Shown: in pieces, positions 40,888 through 49,409 of the stretch
Layout of the letters: every line of letters starts with the position of its first letter
Position numbering within the stretch: the stretch's first letter is position 1
NCBI GenBank assembly: GCA_046346845.1
Contig: JAXMHH010000005.1
Span: 310,001 to 374,000 of the forward strand
DNA length: 64,000 bases
From: DSSB01 sp046346845
Lineage (GTDB): Bacteria; UBA10199; DSSB01
Reading direction: 5' to 3'
Position numbers and translations under genes: made by a program
Notes under the pieces: model-generated
The model's input: the letters and a program-made list of their open reading frames with translations, nothing else
What the model was told of the DNA's origin: nothing
Database searches by the model: none

Positions 40888-42726
40888 ATGTCTTTGCTGC
40901 TCAACGCCCAAGGGCTGCGGCTTTGCTACGGGGCCCGCACCATCTTTAGCGAAATAAACTTCTCGATCGAGGCGGGGGAACACGTCGGCCTGATCGGACC
41001 CAATGGTGCGGGCAAGAGCAGCCTGCTGCGACTCTTGGCGGGACTCGCCTCCCCCGATGCCGGGACCCTTTCCTTGCAGCGCGGACTCAAGGTGGGCCTG
41101 TTGGATCAGGTCCCGAACTTTCCGCCGGGGGCCAGCGTCGAATCCGCCGTCCGCGGCGATTTTGGGGATTGCCATGAGGAGGAATTCTCCGCCCGGCTTG
41201 GAGAATGGCTCTCCAAGCTCTCCCTGGACGGCTCCCGGGGGGTGGGGCCCGCATCGCCGGTCGCCGAGCTCTCCGGCGGGTGGAAGAAGCGCGTCGCCCT
41301 GGCCCGCGAGCTCGTGAAGGACCCCGACCTGCTGCTGCTCGACGAGCCCACCAACCATCTCGATGTGGAGAGCATCCTCTGGCTCGAGGCCCTGCTCGCT
41401 CGCGCCCCCTTCGCCACCTTGACGATCACCCATGACCGCCTCTTCCTGCAGCGCATCGCCACCCGCATCCTCGAGCTCGATCCCGCCCTGCCCGAAGGAA
41501 TCCTGAGCGTGCCCGGGAGCTATGCCGACTATCTCGAGGCCAAGGCCGCACTGCTGGCCGCCCAGGAACGCCGCGAGGCCGTCTTGCAGAATACCCTGCG
41601 CCGCGAGACCGAATGGCTGCGCCGCGGCCCCAAGGCCCGCGGCACCAAGCAACAGGCCCGCATCCAGCGCGCCGGGGAAATCGGCGAGGAGCTGGACGAA
41701 TTACAGAGCCGAAGCCGCAGCCGAGCGGTGGGGCTGGATTTCGCCGCGGAGGAAAGGCGGCCCAAGAAACTCATCGAGGCCAAGGCCGTCTCCAAGGCCT
41801 TGGGCGGACGGAAACTCTTCGCCAACTTCGACCTGCTGATCACCCCGCAGAGCCGCATCGGCCTGCTCGGCCCCAACGGCTGCGGCAAGTCCACCCTGCT
41901 CCGGGTCTTGCTGGGCCAAGAGCCGCCGGATACGGGACGGGTGGAGGTCTCGGACTCCTTGCAAGCGGCCTATTTCGAGCAAAACCGCGAGAGCCTCGAC
42001 CCCAAGGTCACCTTGTGGAAGTCGCTCTGCCCGGCCGGCGACCAGGTGGAGTACCGCGGCAGGCCGGTGCATGTGCGGGGCTACCTCGATCGCTTCCTGT
42101 TTCGCCCGGAGCAATTGGAAATGCCGGTGGGCCGGCTCAGCGGCGGCGAGCAAAGCCGGCTGCTCCTCGCCAAACTCATGTTGCGCCCCGCCAATCTCCT
42201 GGTGCTCGACGAACCCACCAACGACCTCGACATCGCGACGCTGGAGATCCTGCAGGATTGCCTGAAGGATTTCCCCGGCGCGGTATTGTTGGTGAGCCAT
42301 GACCGCTACTTCCTCAACGAAGTCTGTAACCGCATCCTCGCCTTCGGTCCCCAAGGCTCTTCCGCCGAGGGAGAGATCGTCGCCTTCGCCTCCCTCGAGC
42401 AATGGGAAGATTGGCACGCGGCCCTCGAATACCCCTCCGAAAAACCTGCCGAACCCCGGCCCGCCAAGCGCGACGTCCCGGAAAAAAAGAAAAGGCTCAG
42501 CTATCTGGAGCAACGCGAGTTCGACGGGATGGAGGCCCGCATCCATGAGGCGGAGACGAAGGCCGCCGCCCTGCGCGCGGAGAGCGAGACGCCCGCGAAT
42601 CTCAGCAACGCGCAACGCCTGTTGGAGCTAAGCGCGGCCTTGGCGGAAGCGGAACGGGAGATCGAAGCCCTGTACCGGCGCTGGGCCGAACTGGAGGCGC
42701 GAGCGGCCGGCCAGGAGTCGGCATAG
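40888..42726 (+). CDS. uup: ABC-F family ATPase, Uup-like
   Basis: A 612-residue cytoplasmic protein with two ABC domains and no membrane segments. Walker A GPNGAGKS is at 37-44 and GPNGCGKS near 329-336; ABC signatures are LSGGWKKRVALARE and LSGGEQSRLLLAK; Walker B segments are LLLLDEPTNHLDV and LLVLDEPTNDLDI. An inter-domain linker (about 225-280) and a C-terminal coiled coil (about 530-605) fit Uup, which binds ribosomes or branched DNA. Other ABC-F members remain possible. It ends 1 base before the stop of the convergent giant gene. Confidence 0.92.
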   Translation: MSLLLNAQGLRLCYGARTIFSEINFSIEAGEHVGLIGPNGAGKSSLLRLLAGLASPDAGTLSLQRGLKVGLLDQVPNFPPGASVESAVRGDFGDCHEEEFSARLGEWLSKLSLDGSRGVGPASPVAELSGGWKKRVALARELVKDPDLLLLDEPTNHLDVESILWLEALLARAPFATLTITHDRLFLQRIATRILELDPALPEGILSVPGSYADYLEAKAALLAAQERREAVLQNTLRRETEWLRRGPKARGTKQQARIQRAGEIGEELDELQSRSRSRAVGLDFAAEERRPKKLIEAKAVSKALGGRKLFANFDLLITPQSRIGLLGPNGCGKSTLLRVLLGQEPPDTGRVEVSDSLQAAYFEQNRESLDPKVTLWKSLCPAGDQVEYRGRPVHVRGYLDRFLFRPEQLEMPVGRLSGGEQSRLLLAKLMLRPANLLVLDEPTNDLDIATLEILQDCLKDFPGAVLLVSHDRYFLNEVCNRILAFGPQGSSAEGEIVAFASLEQWEDWHAALEYPSEKPAEPRPAKRDVPEKKKRLSYLEQREFDGMEARIHEAETKAAALRAESETPANLSNAQRLLELSAALAEAEREIEALYRRWAELEARAAGQESA

Positions 42727-42727
42727 C

Positions 42728-45463
42728 TCAATGCTCCTCCACGTCGGCGAGGATCCCCGCCCGACGCATCCTTTCCTCGACTTCCAACTTGGGGCCGTTG
42801 ACGTAAAAATAGGCCCGCGTCCCGGGCTTGAGCTCCCCGGATTTAAGGAATTCCCCCAGGGCCTTGCGCCCCATGCGCGCCTCGCCTAAGCCGACCGAGT
42901 TGTCCAAGTCGAAGGACTCGGCCAAGCGGCCGTAGGCATCCGCGGCCTGAACCCGCTTTTCCTTAGAATAGGCGGGATCCGAAAAGATATGCCGCAACCG
43001 AAGCGCCTCGCGATAGACCTGGGAGGCGCCCGCCGGAAAATGCCGGGGATGGCCCAAGATGCTTCGGTAGACCATGAAAGTCGTCTCGCGGAAGGCCTGG
43101 CCCAGGCGCTTATCGAAGGAGAGGTCCCAGAGCAGCCGCACCGCCGCGAGGGATTCCGCGGGGGAGAACTTGAGGTGGATCACCTGGCGCACAAGGCGTT
43201 CCACCGCGTATTCCCGCCGCTCCAGGTCTTGGTTGGGATCGGCCAGGCAACGCTCGATCTCGCGGCGCCGGCGCCCGACCCAGCCGGAGGGCAGGGTTTC
43301 CAGGTAATCGTAGGCGTTGAAGCCCTTCTCCGTCTCGACGGGCTTTTCTTCTTCCACGTCGTTCGCGGCGGGCAAATTCGCGAGGTATTCGAAAGTGGTC
43401 GGGGTCTCTCGGTCTTCACGGGGCGCTTGGGTTCGAAACCGGCGGTAGGCCCGATATAATTCGAATCCTCCCACCGCAAAGAGGGCGAGGGCGGAGGTAG
43501 TCAAGACGGGATGTGCTTGGAAGACGGACCAAATCCCCTCCCCGGCGGAGGGGGCAGCCTGCGCGATCCGAGATTCCAGCAAGGTGGCTATCCCCAGCCC
43601 GAGGCCCAAGGCCGCGCCGCCGCCCCTCTTCAGCAAGGCCGGAGAACGCAGCAAGGCCTCGACCAGCAGGGTCCGCTGCCAGAGGGCGCTGGGTTCCTCT
43701 CCCTCCAACCATTGGCGTACCTCATGGAGGCGCGGCTCGCGCCCGATGCGGAGCGACCAGGCCGAGCGAAAGTCTTCCAGCAAGCCCTGCGCGAAGGCGG
43801 CGCCGGCCTCCGGATCCGCCGGCAGGCCCAGGGATTTAAGGTGACGGACGAGACGGTCCGCGGCCAAGTCGCTCAAGCCCAGGGTCTGCCCCGCGAAATT
43901 CACGGTCAGCCTCGTTCGCCTCCCCAGGTATTCGGATGCCCCCACGGGCTCCGGCCTCGCTTGGAGGACTTCATTCAAGGGAGGCGGGGTGCGCCCATCG
44001 AGGCGCCGGGCGTACCAGAGCGGGGCATCGGCCCCTCGCTCCAAATGGAGGGCCAGGCCGCGTTCCAAGGCCGCCCGCACCGTGGAAAAATTTTCCAGAG
44101 ACCGCAGCGGAGCGGCATGGGGATGCATCAGGGCGGAGAGCTTTAAAACAGCGACAAATTCCCCGCCCGGCGCCAAGCGGGAGATGGCCTTCTCCAGCAT
44201 CGGCAGTAAGTCTCCCTGGTGATGGGCATGGGGCCCGAAGATGGAGAGGATGACGTCGTACTCGCCCTCCAGCTCCGTCCGGGGCCAAACCCCGCGGTGG
44301 TGTGCATCGGCGGGCTCGCCGAGCGGGTAGCGGTCGAGGGTCTCGACGCGGACTCGCTCGCCGAGCAGAGCCTTCAGTTGGCGGGCCGCCACCCCCTTGC
44401 CGCTGCCCAGGTCGAGCACCCGCGGCGGACGTTGGGACAAACGGTAGCGCGTCTCCAGATTTCGGACCAAATCGCCCAGCAGGGTCAAGGAGCTGATCGC
44501 CCGATACTCCGAAAGGGAGCGATCCAAGACGTAGCCCTTGAGCTTCGCCTCGACCTCTTGGGCGGCTTGAGGAGATGGCGCCTCGTGGGTGGAATCCGCA
44601 GGCCTAGCACCGATCTCCAGCGGACCGCCGACGGCCATGGCCCAGGGTGTGAAGGGATTGCCTTGGCTGACAAAGCGGAACTGGGCAGCCGACGAACGCA
44701 TTTCCATTTCGTATTGGAGGGCGGCGAATCGGGGGCCCAGCAGGCCCCGCGCCAGGCGCGCGCCGAGGCCGAGGGCCAGGCCGGAGGAGAGCGCCTCGGC
44801 GAGGCGACTCCCGTGGTCTTGCGCCGGACGGAGCCCGCAGCGCTCTTCCAGATACTGGGCGCCATCCAGGCCCAACACCATGGTGATCGGGCTGAGATTG
44901 AGGCGAAGCGCGCCGGACAAACGATCGCCAGCCATGCCAAACAGCTTGAGGCTGGCCAGGCTGAGACCCGCGCTGGCCAGGTCATGCCCGACGCCGTTGG
45001 CTACGGTCTCCCCGTTCCACCCGCGCAGCAGTCGGGCGCTGCCCACAAAGGTCGGCACCTCCGCGGCGAAGCCCAGGGCGCCGGAGGCGAAGCGGGCACC
45101 CCAAGGGCCGGCGCCGAGCAGGCGGCCGTAACTGCAGGCCTTCACGATGCCGGAGACGGTCGAGGCCGCGAACATGGGGAGGATGACGCGGGGATCGGTC
45201 GCGTCTTTGGAAATGCGGCGCATCGCGAACTCGAGGCGGCGGCCGAACCCGCCCCCGCCCTGCAACACCTCAAGCCGTTCCCGGGCGAGCCGAGCCGGGG
45301 CGGCGGGCGCATCGCGCGAGACGAGGGCATAGAGCTCCGCGGCCGTTGCGAAATCCTCGTCGCGCTCGAGACGCTCCGCGAGCCGCAGATAGCCTTGGGC
45401 GCGCAGCTCCGGGTCGGATTCGCGCTCCAGGCTGCGCCGTTCCTTGAGAATAGCCCCCGTCAT
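42728..45463 (-). CDS. Giant modular protein sharing the core, with embedded methyltransferase
   Basis: A 911-residue protein from ATG 45463, chosen because AAAAGGAAATT lies before it; an in-frame ATG at 45490 is the alternative. Short helical N-terminus, then the family core from about 62 (RLEVLQGGGGFGRRLEF) to about 290. A class I SAM methyltransferase domain follows: motif I VLDLGSGKG at 349-357, an acidic strand ending VETLDRY, and YDVILSIFGPHAHHQG at the motif IV position. After a helical region come two hydrophobic segments (about 620-690), then a helical tail. The methyl acceptor is unknown. A long open antisense frame over this gene is an artefact. Confidence 0.86.
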   Translation of the reverse strand: MTGAILKERRSLERESDPELRAQGYLRLAERLERDEDFATAAELYALVSRDAPAAPARLARERLEVLQGGGGFGRRLEFAMRRISKDATDPRVILPMFAASTVSGIVKACSYGRLLGAGPWGARFASGALGFAAEVPTFVGSARLLRGWNGETVANGVGHDLASAGLSLASLKLFGMAGDRLSGALRLNLSPITMVLGLDGAQYLEERCGLRPAQDHGSRLAEALSSGLALGLGARLARGLLGPRFAALQYEMEMRSSAAQFRFVSQGNPFTPWAMAVGGPLEIGARPADSTHEAPSPQAAQEVEAKLKGYVLDRSLSEYRAISSLTLLGDLVRNLETRYRLSQRPPRVLDLGSGKGVAARQLKALLGERVRVETLDRYPLGEPADAHHRGVWPRTELEGEYDVILSIFGPHAHHQGDLLPMLEKAISRLAPGGEFVAVLKLSALMHPHAAPLRSLENFSTVRAALERGLALHLERGADAPLWYARRLDGRTPPPLNEVLQARPEPVGASEYLGRRTRLTVNFAGQTLGLSDLAADRLVRHLKSLGLPADPEAGAAFAQGLLEDFRSAWSLRIGREPRLHEVRQWLEGEEPSALWQRTLLVEALLRSPALLKRGGGAALGLGLGIATLLESRIAQAAPSAGEGIWSVFQAHPVLTTSALALFAVGGFELYRAYRRFRTQAPREDRETPTTFEYLANLPAANDVEEEKPVETEKGFNAYDYLETLPSGWVGRRRREIERCLADPNQDLERREYAVERLVRQVIHLKFSPAESLAAVRLLWDLSFDKRLGQAFRETTFMVYRSILGHPRHFPAGASQVYREALRLRHIFSDPAYSKEKRVQAADAYGRLAESFDLDNSVGLGEARMGRKALGEFLKSGELKPGTRAYFYVNGPKLEVEERMRRAGILADVEEH

Positions 45464-45547
45464 AATTTCCTTTTGTCCCGAGCCTGGCACTTATCGCGAG
45501 GCATTTCCAATGGTTGTGCGGGAAATCCAAACGCGGTAGGAGGCCCC

Positions 45548-46558
45548 ATGAGCCCGCCCGCCCTCACCCGCCGCCGCATGGTCGCCGTGCTCGCCGCCCT
45601 GGCGCTCTTCCTCCTGCTCGCGGTGGCCTTGGCGGTCTTCGTCGGCGGCGGCCCCCTCGACCTGGGCCTCGCCTGGCGCGACCGCCTGAGCCCCGACCAC
45701 GACATCTTGTTTTATTCGCGCCTGCCCCGGGTGCTGCTCGGCCTCATCGTCGGCTTCGCCCTCTCCAGCGGCGGAGTGGCCTTCCAAAGCCTGCTGCGCA
45801 ATCCCATGGCCGACCCCTACATCCTGGGCGTTTCGGGCGGCGCCGCCCTGGGCAGCGTCGTCGCGGTCTCGATCGGCCTCGCCTTCACCTGGGTCAGCTC
45901 AGTGGCCTTCCTCAGCTCCCTCGCCTCGCTCCTGTTGATCTATTGGATCGCCCAGCAGCGCGGCCGCCTTCCCGTCTATACGCTCCTGCTCACCGGCGTC
46001 ATCTTCAACGCCTTCAGCTTCGCGCTCATCATGTTCATCAATTCCCTGGTCAGCTTCGAGCAGGCCCATCGCATCTGGTACTTGATGGTCGGCTCCCTCG
46101 AGGCGGAGAGCTATTCGAAGATCCTCGTGGTCGGCACCTTCGTCTGCTTGGGTTTTTCCATCCTCTACCTGCACGCCGGCAAGATGAACCTGATGGCGAT
46201 GGGCGACCAGAGCGCCCAGTACCTGGGGCTCGACGTCGAAAGATTCCGCCGCCACATCTTCTTCGCCGCCTCGCTGATGATCGGGGCGACGGTGAGCCTC
46301 TCGGGGCTGATCGGCTTCGTCGGGCTCTTTATCCCGCACATGGTTCGGCTGCGGCTGGGGGCGGACCACCGTCTGCTCCTCCCTGCCTCCGCCCTGTTCG
46401 GCGCGGCCTTCCTGGTGTTGGCCGACTTGGCGGCGCGCAGCCTCCTGGCCGGCGCCAATTACCAGACCCAGCTGCCGGTGGGCGTCCTGACCGCGCTGAT
46501 CGGCGGCCCCTTCTTCGTCTACCTCGTCAAAAAACCCTCCAGCCGGGGGGTCTGGTGA
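45548..46558 (+). CDS. btuC: Cobalamin/iron-chelate ABC permease BtuC-like
   Basis: A 336-residue FecCD-family permease with about ten helices. The start at 45548 is set by AGGAGGCCCC and by the beginning of homology; the frame stays open far upstream only as antisense to another gene. Family motifs: RLPRVLLGLIVGFALSSGGV, QSLLRNPMADPYILGVSGGA, and the coupling region GLIGFVGLFIPHMVRL. It pairs with the downstream ATPase gene and probably with BtuF at 32979. Siderophore import is the alternative. Confidence 0.92.
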   Translation: MSPPALTRRRMVAVLAALALFLLLAVALAVFVGGGPLDLGLAWRDRLSPDHDILFYSRLPRVLLGLIVGFALSSGGVAFQSLLRNPMADPYILGVSGGAALGSVVAVSIGLAFTWVSSVAFLSSLASLLLIYWIAQQRGRLPVYTLLLTGVIFNAFSFALIMFINSLVSFEQAHRIWYLMVGSLEAESYSKILVVGTFVCLGFSILYLHAGKMNLMAMGDQSAQYLGLDVERFRRHIFFAASLMIGATVSLSGLIGFVGLFIPHMVRLRLGADHRLLLPASALFGAAFLVLADLAARSLLAGANYQTQLPVGVLTALIGGPFFVYLVKKPSSRGVW

Positions 46559-47337
46559 TGAAGGCCTACTCGCTGCACGGCGTCTCGCTCCGCTACGGCG
46601 ATCATTCGGTGCTCCGCGACCTGCGGCTCGAGATCGAGGCGGGGGAATTCGTCGGCATCCTCGGTCCCAACGGCTGCGGCAAGACCACCCTGCTCAATCT
46701 GCTCGCCGGGGTGCTCCGGCCCAGCGGCGGAGCGATCCAACTCTTCGAAAAAAACCTGCAGGATTAGTCCCGCCGCGAAGTCGCCCGCCTGGTTTCGGTA
46801 CTGCCGCAGGAGACCACGGTGGATTTCCCCTTCAGCGCCCTGGAAGTGGTGCTGATGGGCCGCGCGCCCTATCTTAGGCGCTTCCAATGGGAAGGCCTCG
46901 CGGACCTGCGCCTCGCCGAGGAGGCGATGCGGCGGACGGACTGCTGGCAGTTTCGGGAACGGGATGTGCGGCAGCTCTCGGGCGGCGAGCGGGAGCGGGT
47001 CTTGCTGGCGCGGGCCCTGGCCCAGCAGCCCAAGATCTTGCTGCTCGATGAGCCGACCACCCACCTCGACCTGCGGCACCAGGCTGAAATCTATCGGCTG
47101 TTGCGCCTCCTGCACCGGGAACAGGGCCTGACCATCCTCGCGGTCCTGCACGACCTCAATTTCGCCGCCAGCGCCTGCGGACGCCTGCTGCTGTTGGCGG
47201 ACGGCGGGCTACGCGCCCAAGGGCCGACGGAAGCGGTACTGAGCCCGCAGACGATTCGCGAGGCCTTCGGCACGCCGGTGCAACGCCGGATCGATCCCGA
47301 GAGCGGCCGGCCCTTTTTCTTTCCCGACCTGGATTAG
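46558..47337 (+). pseudogene. btuD: BtuD-like ATPase interrupted by one in-frame amber codon
   Basis: ATG overlaps the btuC stop (TGATG). The first 69 residues hold Walker A GPNGCGKTT and end at a TAG (46765-46767). The same frame then continues without a break (SRREVARLVSVLPQE), with the Q-loop, LSGGERERVLLARAL, Walker B ILLLDEPTTHLDL and the switch His, to a natural TAG at 47335. The family normally has a Leu at the TAG position, and TTG to TAG is a single change. Possible explanations are a recent null mutation, a sequencing error, readthrough, or two separately translated halves (a GTG lies at 46819). TAG serves as a normal stop elsewhere here. Confidence 0.88.
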
Positions 47338-47385
47338 CCCCTCCCCGCTGGACGCTGGGGCGGACTAGTTGTAGCTTTAGATTTC

Positions 47386-48213
47386 ATGTCCCGCCGCCTG
47401 ACCATTGCCCTGACCGTCTCGATCTTGGCGCATGGTGCCTTGTTGGCCTTATTTCTCTGGATCAGCCTCGGCTCGCGGCGCTGGGCAGCCACCCTGGACG
47501 AACGCGGCGGCGTGGTGTGGTTCAACCTCCACCCCGGCGGCGCCGGCAGCGGCGGCGAGGGAGGCCTAGGAGCCCCGGAGCCGGTGACGGCGTCGGCTCC
47601 CCAAGTCCAACCCGCCGCGCCGCCCAGTGCCGCCAAGCCAACGGTTGCCCCAGGCCATCCCAAGAACCCGGACGAGTCTGAGGCGAAACCCGTTCGGAGC
47701 AAGGAGAAATTGCGCGTCGCTCCCGCCCAACCTCCCGCCGTAGCCTCCCAGCCAAAGGCCACCCCAGCCGCGCCGACGGGCTGGGCCGGCCCCGGAACAG
47801 GCGACACTGCCGGGACCCAGACCGGTCCCGGAGGAGGGCAAGGTGAGGGACTGGGCGGCGGGGAAGGCGCCGGCAGCGGCGGCGGCAAGGGACCGGGCGG
47901 GGTGGGCGCCCCGGGGACGGGCGGTTCGGGCAGCGGCGGCGAGGCCTCGGCCCTCCTCGCGAAGATCCGGCAGAAGATCGCGCGGGCCAAACGCTATCCG
48001 CACCAGGCCCGCGCCGAAGGCATCGAGGGGGTCTGCGGGCTCAGCTTCGAGATCCAGCCCGACGGCGGCCTCGCCTACGTCAAGCTCACGCAGAGCAGCG
48101 GTTCCAGCTTGCTGGACGAGGAGGCCTTGGCCACCGTCCGGCGCGCGGCGCCTTTTCCCTATTACGCGGGGCCGATTCGGTTTAGCCTCCGCTTCAGCCT
48201 CAAGGACGAATGA
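47386..48213 (+). CDS. tonB: TonB-family energy transducer
   Basis: A 275-residue protein with an N-terminal membrane anchor (residues about 7-27), a long Gly/Pro/Ala periplasmic linker (about 45-185) and a C-terminal TonB domain: KIARAKRYPHQARAEGIEGV, then LDEEALATVRRAAPFPYY. It spans the periplasm and energises outer-membrane receptors such as BtuB. exbB and exbD are not in the window. It follows the btuCD pair, so the cluster is an uptake unit. The last 4 bases overlap the next gene. Confidence 0.93.
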   Translation: MSRRLTIALTVSILAHGALLALFLWISLGSRRWAATLDERGGVVWFNLHPGGAGSGGEGGLGAPEPVTASAPQVQPAAPPSAAKPTVAPGHPKNPDESEAKPVRSKEKLRVAPAQPPAVASQPKATPAAPTGWAGPGTGDTAGTQTGPGGGQGEGLGGGEGAGSGGGKGPGGVGAPGTGGSGSGGEASALLAKIRQKIARAKRYPHQARAEGIEGVCGLSFEIQPDGGLAYVKLTQSSGSSLLDEEALATVRRAAPFPYYAGPIRFSLRFSLKDE

Positions 48214-49409
48214 CCAAGACTCAGCCTATGTTGATCCCATTTCCCGAAACCTTCGAAAACTTCTTGCTCGACTATCTCAAGCGGGAATTCTACCGCGGCA
48301 CCCGCCGCGCCGCCTTTCTCGACCGGCCTTTCAGGCCCGAAGACCTGCGGTTTTTTTCCAAAGGAGTCGCGCAGCTCTCAACCCTGTTCACCGCGGAGCG
48401 CGCGAACCTGCAAGCGGGCTACCTGAACCAACCGCAGCTGCGCGCCGCCTACCTGCTGTATTTCCTGCCCATCAATTTCGCCAAGACCCGGGGCGTCTTG
48501 CAGCAGCTGCCGGCGGAATTTTGGAAAAAACAAAAATACCGCGTGCTCGACTTGGGCTGCGGCCCCGCCTCCGCCAGCTTGGCCTTCCTGGAGGCCTTGC
48601 GCGAGAAGCAGTCCGAGGCGGAAGTCGAGTTGGTCCTGGTCGAACAGAACGCGAACATCCTGAAGGACGCGCAAAATTTATTGCAGGCCCTCGATCCAGG
48701 GCGGCGACTGACGATCCGCGCCTTCCCGCTGTGGCTGCACGGCTTCCGCTTCCAAGGCGAGTTCGACCTGATCCTGATGAGCCACGTCTTGAACGAACTG
48801 GTCCAGCTGGGCGCCCAAGAGCGGGCCGAGTGGCTCGGCCCCCGCCTCGAGCAGCACTTGGCTCCTGACGGCATCGCCGCCCTGCTGGAACCAGCGCTGA
48901 AGCGGCCGACGCGCGAGCTCATGGCGCTGCGCGATCATGTGATCGAGGGTGGGGAGCTGGCCGTCCTCGCCCCCTGCCTCCACAACGAGGTCTGCCCCAT
49001 GCTCGCCGCCACCCGCAACGACTGGTGCCACTTCTACGTGGATTGGGAGGAACCCGAGTACCTCCAGGCCTTGGACCGCCTGGTCAAGAACGACAACCGC
49101 TTCCTCAAGGTGGCCTATTTGCTGCTGGGCCGAAAGCAGGCCTGGCCCTTTCTCGCCAAGCGGTCGCGCAACGTCTTTCGCGTCGTCAGCAACCGCATGC
49201 AGACCCGCGGCAAAACCGAGGCCGTGCTCTGTGGCCCGCCCGGCCGCGTGACGATCTCGCGGCTGGACCGCGAACGGCGCGATTCCAACGCCGCTCTGGA
49301 CGAGCTGAGGCGCGGCGACCTGCTGAAGATCGAGGGCTGGGAGGCCAAGGGCTTCGAGGTGGGCCGGAACCTGCGCCTGAGCGCCAAGCTCTTTCTCAAA
49401 AAATCTTAG
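48210..49409 (+). CDS. Rsm22/METTL17-like methyltransferase-fold protein with four Cys
   Basis: A 399-residue protein. The SAM-binding motif VLDLGCGPASASL is near 112-124. The Rsm22 pattern CLHNEVCPMLAATRNDWCHF is at 256-275, and Cys 341 lies in AVLCGPPGR. The four Cys (256, 262, 273, 341) match the arrangement that binds a 4Fe-4S cluster in mitochondrial METTL17, which assists small ribosomal subunit assembly. The ATG overlaps the tonB stop (ATGA). The 3' end overlaps the convergent beta-helix gene by 14 bases. Role in ribosome assembly is inferred from the family. Confidence 0.87.
   Translation: MTKTQPMLIPFPETFENFLLDYLKREFYRGTRRAAFLDRPFRPEDLRFFSKGVAQLSTLFTAERANLQAGYLNQPQLRAAYLLYFLPINFAKTRGVLQQLPAEFWKKQKYRVLDLGCGPASASLAFLEALREKQSEAEVELVLVEQNANILKDAQNLLQALDPGRRLTIRAFPLWLHGFRFQGEFDLILMSHVLNELVQLGAQERAEWLGPRLEQHLAPDGIAALLEPALKRPTRELMALRDHVIEGGELAVLAPCLHNEVCPMLAATRNDWCHFYVDWEEPEYLQALDRLVKNDNRFLKVAYLLLGRKQAWPFLAKRSRNVFRVVSNRMQTRGKTEAVLCGPPGRVTISRLDRERRDSNAALDELRRGDLLKIEGWEAKGFEVGRNLRLSAKLFLKKS

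Noticed and set aside
44219..45547. Long plus-strand open frame in front of btuC that would give a 779-aa protein
   Set aside because: It is antisense to the fourth giant gene and arises from high GC. The btuC homology, signal and AGGAGG site begin at 45548.
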